Shown: positions 60,468 through 64,000 of the stretch, in pieces
How positions within the stretch are numbered: the first letter of the stretch is position 1
How the letters are laid out: each line of letters starts with the position of its first letter
Assembly: GCF_035609205.1 (NCBI RefSeq)
Contig: NZ_CP141184.1
Location: 6,128,501-6,192,500 of the forward strand
Source: Hymenobacter sp. GOD-10R
GTDB taxonomy: Bacteria > Bacteroidota > Bacteroidia > Cytophagales > Hymenobacteraceae
Length of the DNA stretch: 64,000 nucleotides
Reading direction: 5' to 3'
Position numbers and translations under genes: made by a program
The notes under the pieces: generated by a model
Seen by the model: only the letters and a program-made list of their open reading frames with translations
Databases searched by the model: none
What the model was told of the DNA's origin: nothing

Positions 60468-61193
60468 ATGCCAGAAGGGGTTGCACCGGACCTAGCCATC
60501 AGCATTATCATTCCTACGTTCAACGAGGCCGATCAGATTGGCAGCTTAGTGCAGCGGCTCCAAATGATCGGTGGCCCCGAGTCGCCGCTGGAAATAATTG
60601 TGGCCGATGGGCACAGCACCGATGACACGGCAACGCTGGCGCGGGCCGCCGGCGCTACGGTGGTGCCGTGCCCGCGCAAGGGCCGGGCCGCGCAGCTGAA
60701 CTACGGCGCGGCATCTTCCTCGGGCGCCATTCTGTATTTTTTGCACGCCGACTCGTACCCCCCGCCGGGCTTCCTAGCGGCCATCCGGCAAGCGGTAGCA
60801 GCTGGCTACGGCAGTGGCTGCTACCGCCTTGCCTTCGACCATCACCACTGGCTGCTGCAAGCCAGCGCCTGGTTTACCCGCTTCGACGTGAACCTGTTTC
60901 GCTTTGGCGACCAGAGCCTGTTTGTGCGCCGCGACGTGTTCGAGCAAGTAGGAGGCTACTCAGAAAAGCTGCTTGTGATGGAAGACCAGGAGATTATCGA
61001 GCGTCTACAGCGCTGTAGCCGCTTTCGAGTTTTACCGGGCGTTGTTACCACTTCGGCCCGCAAGTACCTCGACAACGGCGTTGTTCGCTTGCAAAGCATC
61101 TTTGGGCTGATTTGTGTGCTCTACCGGTTCGGCGTGTCGCAGCCCAACCTCGTGCGTGTATACCGCAAGCTCATCCGGCAGGATAAGATCTGA
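60468..61193 (+). CDS. Family 2 glycosyltransferase (TIGR04283-like)
   Basis: The 241-residue enzyme has the GT-A fold start ISIIIPTFNEADQIGSLVQ, VADGHSTDDTA, ARKGRAAQLNYG-like KGRAAQLN, and FLHADSYPPPGF (the DxD-like HAD). The family-specific GDQSLFVRRDVFEQVGGY and MEDQEIIERL are also present. It matches TIGR04283-type glycosyltransferases by pattern. The sugar and acceptor are unknown. The gene downstream, ndh, begins after a 179-bp gap containing a family E leader. Confidence 0.88.
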   Translation: MPEGVAPDLAISIIIPTFNEADQIGSLVQRLQMIGGPESPLEIIVADGHSTDDTATLARAAGATVVPCPRKGRAAQLNYGAASSSGAILYFLHADSYPPPGFLAAIRQAVAAGYGSGCYRLAFDHHHWLLQASAWFTRFDVNLFRFGDQSLFVRRDVFEQVGGYSEKLLVMEDQEIIERLQRCSRFRVLPGVVTTSARKYLDNGVVRLQSIFGLICVLYRFGVSQPNLVRVYRKLIRQDKI

Positions 61194-61272
61194 AAATCGC
61201 CAATTTCGCAGGTAGTCTATCGTTCACTTGGGTCACCTAGGTTTGCAGTCGGTGCAACTATACTGCTCAGAA

Positions 61273-61370
61273 TAGAGTAACGAAATAGTGACTGAGCGAC
61301 TAAGCGGCTGCATGTTGTCGTTCTCACATTCGCACAGTCATTCACTCAGTCAATCAGCTACTTAGTCATT
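61273..61370. repeat. Family E 8-nt-phased leader element (E3)
   Basis: The left half has GTGACTGA and GCGACTAA octamers (about 61288-61306), and the right half has octamers of TCATTCAC/TCAGTCAA type at 8-nt spacing (about 61336-61369). It ends about 3 nt before the ATG at 61373. Confidence 0.7.
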
Positions 61371-61372
61371 GT

Positions 61373-62704
61373 ATGGACGAGCATGCCAAAATTGAAGAAC
61401 TAGGCAAGCCGCGGGTTGTCATTGTCGGCGGTGGTTTTGGTGGTTTGGAGCTTGCGAAAGCGCTACGCCACGTCAATGTGCAGGTGGTGCTTATCGACAA
61501 GCAGAACTACCACACGTTCCAGCCCCTACTCTACCAAGTTGCCACGGCTGGCCTTGATGCTGATGACATTGTGTCGCCCTTCCGCAAGATCTTGGAAGAG
61601 CAGGACAACGTGTTCTTCCGCATGGCCGAAGTGCAAGCCGTCGATACTGACAATCAAGTGGTAAGAACGTCCATCGGGTTGGTGAAGTATGACTACTTAG
61701 TGATTGCCACGGGCGCCACCACCAACTACTTTGGTGACCAAGAAATGGCGAAAAACTCGGTGGCTATCAAGTCCGTGGAAGATGCCATTATGCTCCGCAA
61801 CACGGTGCTCAATAATTTCGAGAAGGCGTTGCAAGTAGAAGACCCCATAGAGCGGAACAGTCTGCTCGACTTTGTGATTGTGGGCGGTGGGCCGACCGGG
61901 GTGGAAGTGGCTGGGGCGCTCAGCGAACTGCGCAAGCATGTTTTCCCCAAAGACTATCGGGAGCTCGACTTCAAGGAAATGGACATTCACCTGATTCAGA
62001 GCGGACCGGCGCTGCTGAAAGGGATGTCGCCGGAGGCTTCGCAAAAGGCTCTGGACTTCTTACAAAACTTTGGGGTCGATGTGATGCTCGACCGTCGCGT
62101 GAAGTCGTACGATGGCTACACTGTGACGCTGAATACCGGCGAAACACTCATTACGCGCACGCTCATCTGGGCCGCCGGCGTGTCGGGCGCTCCTATTGAA
62201 GGCATACGCAAGGAAAGCGTTTTGAAAGGCAACCGCTACCAAGTAGACGAACACAACCGCATTACAGGTTACAACAACATATTTGCCATCGGTGACATCG
62301 CCGCTATGGTCACGCCCGACTACCCAGAAGGGCACCCAATGGTAGCACAGCCAGCTATTCAGCAAGGAAAGCTACTAGCCAAGAATATAGCTAACTTATT
62401 ATACCAGCGCGGTTTAGAAAAATTCCACTATCACGACAAAGGCGCCATGGCGACTATTGGGCGCAACCACGCGGTAGCCGATGTGAAGCTTTTCAACAAG
62501 GAGTTTCGCACCCAAGGCTTCTTTGCCTGGCTGATGTGGACATTTGTACACGTTATTTCGCTGGTCAGCTTCCGCAACCGCTTGGCCGTGTTTATCAGCT
62601 GGACCTGGAGCTATTTCAACCTCGACAAAGGCTTACGTTTTATTATCGGCAACAAGCGCGAACCGATACCAGTGGAAGAAACCGCCCCAAAGGAACTGGT
62701 GTAA
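61373..62704 (+). CDS. ndh: Type II NADH:quinone dehydrogenase
   Basis: The 443-residue protein is a two-dinucleotide-binding flavoprotein. The FAD motif is VIVGGGFGGLELAKAL (15-30), the NADH motif FVIVGGGPTGVEVAGAL (about 167-183) and there is ATGATTNYFGD, WAAGVSGAPI and NIFAIGDIAAM (the C-terminal FAD Asp). NDH-2 oxidises NADH and passes electrons to quinone without pumping protons, at the membrane. The C-terminal helix region (WLMWTFVHVISLVSFRNRL) suits membrane attachment. The family E element immediately upstream could affect translation. Confidence 0.93.
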   Translation: MDEHAKIEELGKPRVVIVGGGFGGLELAKALRHVNVQVVLIDKQNYHTFQPLLYQVATAGLDADDIVSPFRKILEEQDNVFFRMAEVQAVDTDNQVVRTSIGLVKYDYLVIATGATTNYFGDQEMAKNSVAIKSVEDAIMLRNTVLNNFEKALQVEDPIERNSLLDFVIVGGGPTGVEVAGALSELRKHVFPKDYRELDFKEMDIHLIQSGPALLKGMSPEASQKALDFLQNFGVDVMLDRRVKSYDGYTVTLNTGETLITRTLIWAAGVSGAPIEGIRKESVLKGNRYQVDEHNRITGYNNIFAIGDIAAMVTPDYPEGHPMVAQPAIQQGKLLAKNIANLLYQRGLEKFHYHDKGAMATIGRNHAVADVKLFNKEFRTQGFFAWLMWTFVHVISLVSFRNRLAVFISWTWSYFNLDKGLRFIIGNKREPIPVEETAPKELV

Positions 62705-62738
62705 ACCTAGCTCCTTCGGAGGCTAAAGTTTCATCGGT

Positions 62739-63740
62739 TTACAGGATAGGTGCTGCTACCATTTCCACCGAAGGTGTGCCATTGTTAGGCACCACTTTCG
62801 GCCAGCCGTTCTCATAAATTACCCGGTCGAGTAGCATCACGCGGCGGGAGTAACCTTGCTCATCGTTGATAGCATCGAAGGTGGGCTGAGCCGTATCGAT
62901 AGCGTGATAGGCTATCCAATCTTGGCCGGCGGCATCGGTAACGATGGAGTTATGGCCCGGCGCCCGCCACTTGTCATTACCCTCCAGAATGATGCTGTGT
63001 GACTGTCCGGTGGCTTGCGCAAGCGTCTCGAACGGCCCCATTGCATTGCGCGACCTAGCTACCATCACACCGTAGTGGGCATCATCGCCGCAGCAATTAT
63101 TGCCGGAGTAGAACAAGTAATACCACCCATCGCGCAAGACGACCCAACTCCCTTCAATGAGCCGGTCGTAGTTATTCGGGTCGTCTTCCTGGATGGTTTG
63201 TACCAACTCAATTTCCTCAGTACCGGGTACAAATGACCTGCCATCGGGTGCTAGCTCCCGTACCCGCAGCGGTCCGAACCCGGAGCCCCAGTAGAGCAAC
63301 CGCTTACCGGTAGCTGGGTCGTCAAATGACATTGGGTCAATATTCAAGAAACCCTCGCCGCACTGAAACGGCTCGCCTACATCGACGAAAGGCCCAGCGG
63401 GCGAATCGGCAATAGCTAGGGCTAGGCACAAGCCTTCGTTGCTGTCGGGTTGGGCGGAGTAATAGAGATAGTAGCGGCCGTCGTGCTCACTCACATCGGG
63501 CGCCCAAATGCGTTGGGTGGAGCTAGCCCACGTTGGCTTTTCGGGTAATCCCTCTCCTAGCAGCTCCCAATTTACTAGGTCGGTAGAGCGCGCTATTTGC
63601 AGGTTGATGATGGTGCCACGATACTTGGTTTGGGTGCCGTAGGCATAATAAAAACCATCGGCGGCACGCAGCAGGGTTGGGTCTGGGAAGTCTTCGTTGA
63701 GAATGGGGTTTTGGTAGGAAGCAGGGGCGTTGTCGGGCAT
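62739..63740 (-). CDS. Glycoside hydrolase family 43 protein
   Basis: The 333-residue protein has the five-bladed GH43 fold motifs: DFPDPTLL (17-24, catalytic D20), IWAPDV (78-83), NIDPMSFDD (133-141, D135) and LIEGSWVV (194-201, catalytic E196). It resembles arabinan endo-1,5-alpha-L-arabinosidase or beta-xylosidase types. There is no signal peptide, so it would act in the cytoplasm on imported oligosaccharides or be missing its leader. It is convergent with ndh. A degraded family C repeat lies just upstream of its start. Confidence 0.88.
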   Translation of the reverse strand: MPDNAPASYQNPILNEDFPDPTLLRAADGFYYAYGTQTKYRGTIINLQIARSTDLVNWELLGEGLPEKPTWASSTQRIWAPDVSEHDGRYYLYYSAQPDSNEGLCLALAIADSPAGPFVDVGEPFQCGEGFLNIDPMSFDDPATGKRLLYWGSGFGPLRVRELAPDGRSFVPGTEEIELVQTIQEDDPNNYDRLIEGSWVVLRDGWYYLFYSGNNCCGDDAHYGVMVARSRNAMGPFETLAQATGQSHSIILEGNDKWRAPGHNSIVTDAAGQDWIAYHAIDTAQPTFDAINDEQGYSRRVMLLDRVIYENGWPKVVPNNGTPSVEMVAAPIL

Positions 63741-63782
63741 GGGCTAGGGCGGTATGTTGGTAGTGAATCGTGTGGCACTAGA

Positions 63783-63947
63783 AGCTAGAACTAGTTCCCC
63801 TCTTTTTTTAAATTCTGCGCATCAAGCGGCGTGGGTTAGGGGTGGTCCAGCTAGAACTAGAAAACCAGAGCTGGCTTCTAGTATCGTTCAAACGATTGGA
63901 ACCACCCCTGGCCCCTCCTTAAACAAGGAGGGGAACTAGTTCTAGCT
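63783..63947. repeat. Family C palindrome pair, left arm degraded (C3)
   Basis: The outer 20-nt arms (63783-63802 and 63928-63947) pair perfectly and contain AGAACTAGTTCCCCTC. The right hairpin is GGCCCCTCCTT/AAGGAGGGG with foot ACCACCCC (63901 onward). The left hairpin is broken by an unrelated stretch (63810-63830), leaving GGGGTGGT at 63839-63846. Confidence 0.8.
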
Positions 63948-64000
63948 TTTCTACAAAAGTACTTTGTACATAGTAAGCAGTTGACTCTTACTTCGATGCA

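Noticed and set aside
1..64000. Prophage or integrative element in the window
   Set aside because: No integrase, phage structural or conjugation genes are visible, and gene content looks chromosomal.

Overview
The window reads as chromosome of a GC-rich Bacteroidota bacterium, most likely Hymenobacter or a close relative in Cytophagales. Several proteins carry type IX secretion (T9SS) type A C-terminal sorting domains. There is a SusC/RagA-like TonB-dependent receptor and a set of small PF13568-type outer-membrane barrels. Leaders lack Shine-Dalgarno sites, and the DNA is about 55-60% GC by eye. I see no rRNA, tRNA, CRISPR array, prophage or insertion sequence with a DDE transposase. The species assignment is inference from gene content only.

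Left part (1-18.2 kb). A partial Gfo/Idh/MocA oxidoreductase is followed by a small lysine-rich protein and an McrB-McrC methylation-dependent restriction pair. Next, on the minus strand, come a fused fucokinase-like GHMP kinase/UDPGP-type pyrophosphorylase, a GalU-like nucleotidyltransferase, and an NtrC-type response regulator with its histidine kinase. Then comes a REP-associated tyrosine transposase (RAYT) bracketed by its likely REP palindromes. The minus-strand group ends with an ABC-type operon whose substrate-binding protein is fused to an OmpA peptidoglycan-binding domain, together with a membrane-anchored PspA-like protein and a coiled-coil protein. Nine of the ten palindromic intergenic elements found (families A-D) lie in this first 16.4 kb, around the RAYT.

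Middle part (18.4-42.4 kb). A T9SS-exported serine hydrolase precedes a tandem array tldD-pmbA-tldD-tldD-pmbA, in which every TldD carries a twin-arginine-like leader. Six small outer-membrane beta-barrel genes follow, interrupted by a DUF4159 gene. Then comes a MoxR/DUF58/BatA-like/DUF4175-like/GATase-like cluster transcribed together.

Right part (42.5-64 kb). This contains a Thr-rich lipoprotein, a sigma factor with a membrane trypsin-like protease behind it, and a DUF1800-DUF1501 export pair. It also holds small secreted and membrane proteins, an SOS-associated YedK-type protein and an L-type lectin with a T9SS tag. The end of the window has an M61 peptidase, a TonB-dependent receptor facing an Omp85-like barrel, a family 2 glycosyltransferase, a type II NADH dehydrogenase and a GH43 glycosidase.

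The strongest candidates for under-described biology are listed here. (1) The RAYT and REP module, with a related palindrome inserted between mcrB and mcrC. (2) The SBP-OmpA/PspA/ABC operon. (3) The kinase-pyrophosphorylase fusion, whose domain order is reversed relative to Bacteroides Fkp. (4) The TldD/PmbA array with Tat-like leaders. (5) A family of 8-nt-phased leader elements directly upstream of three start codons.
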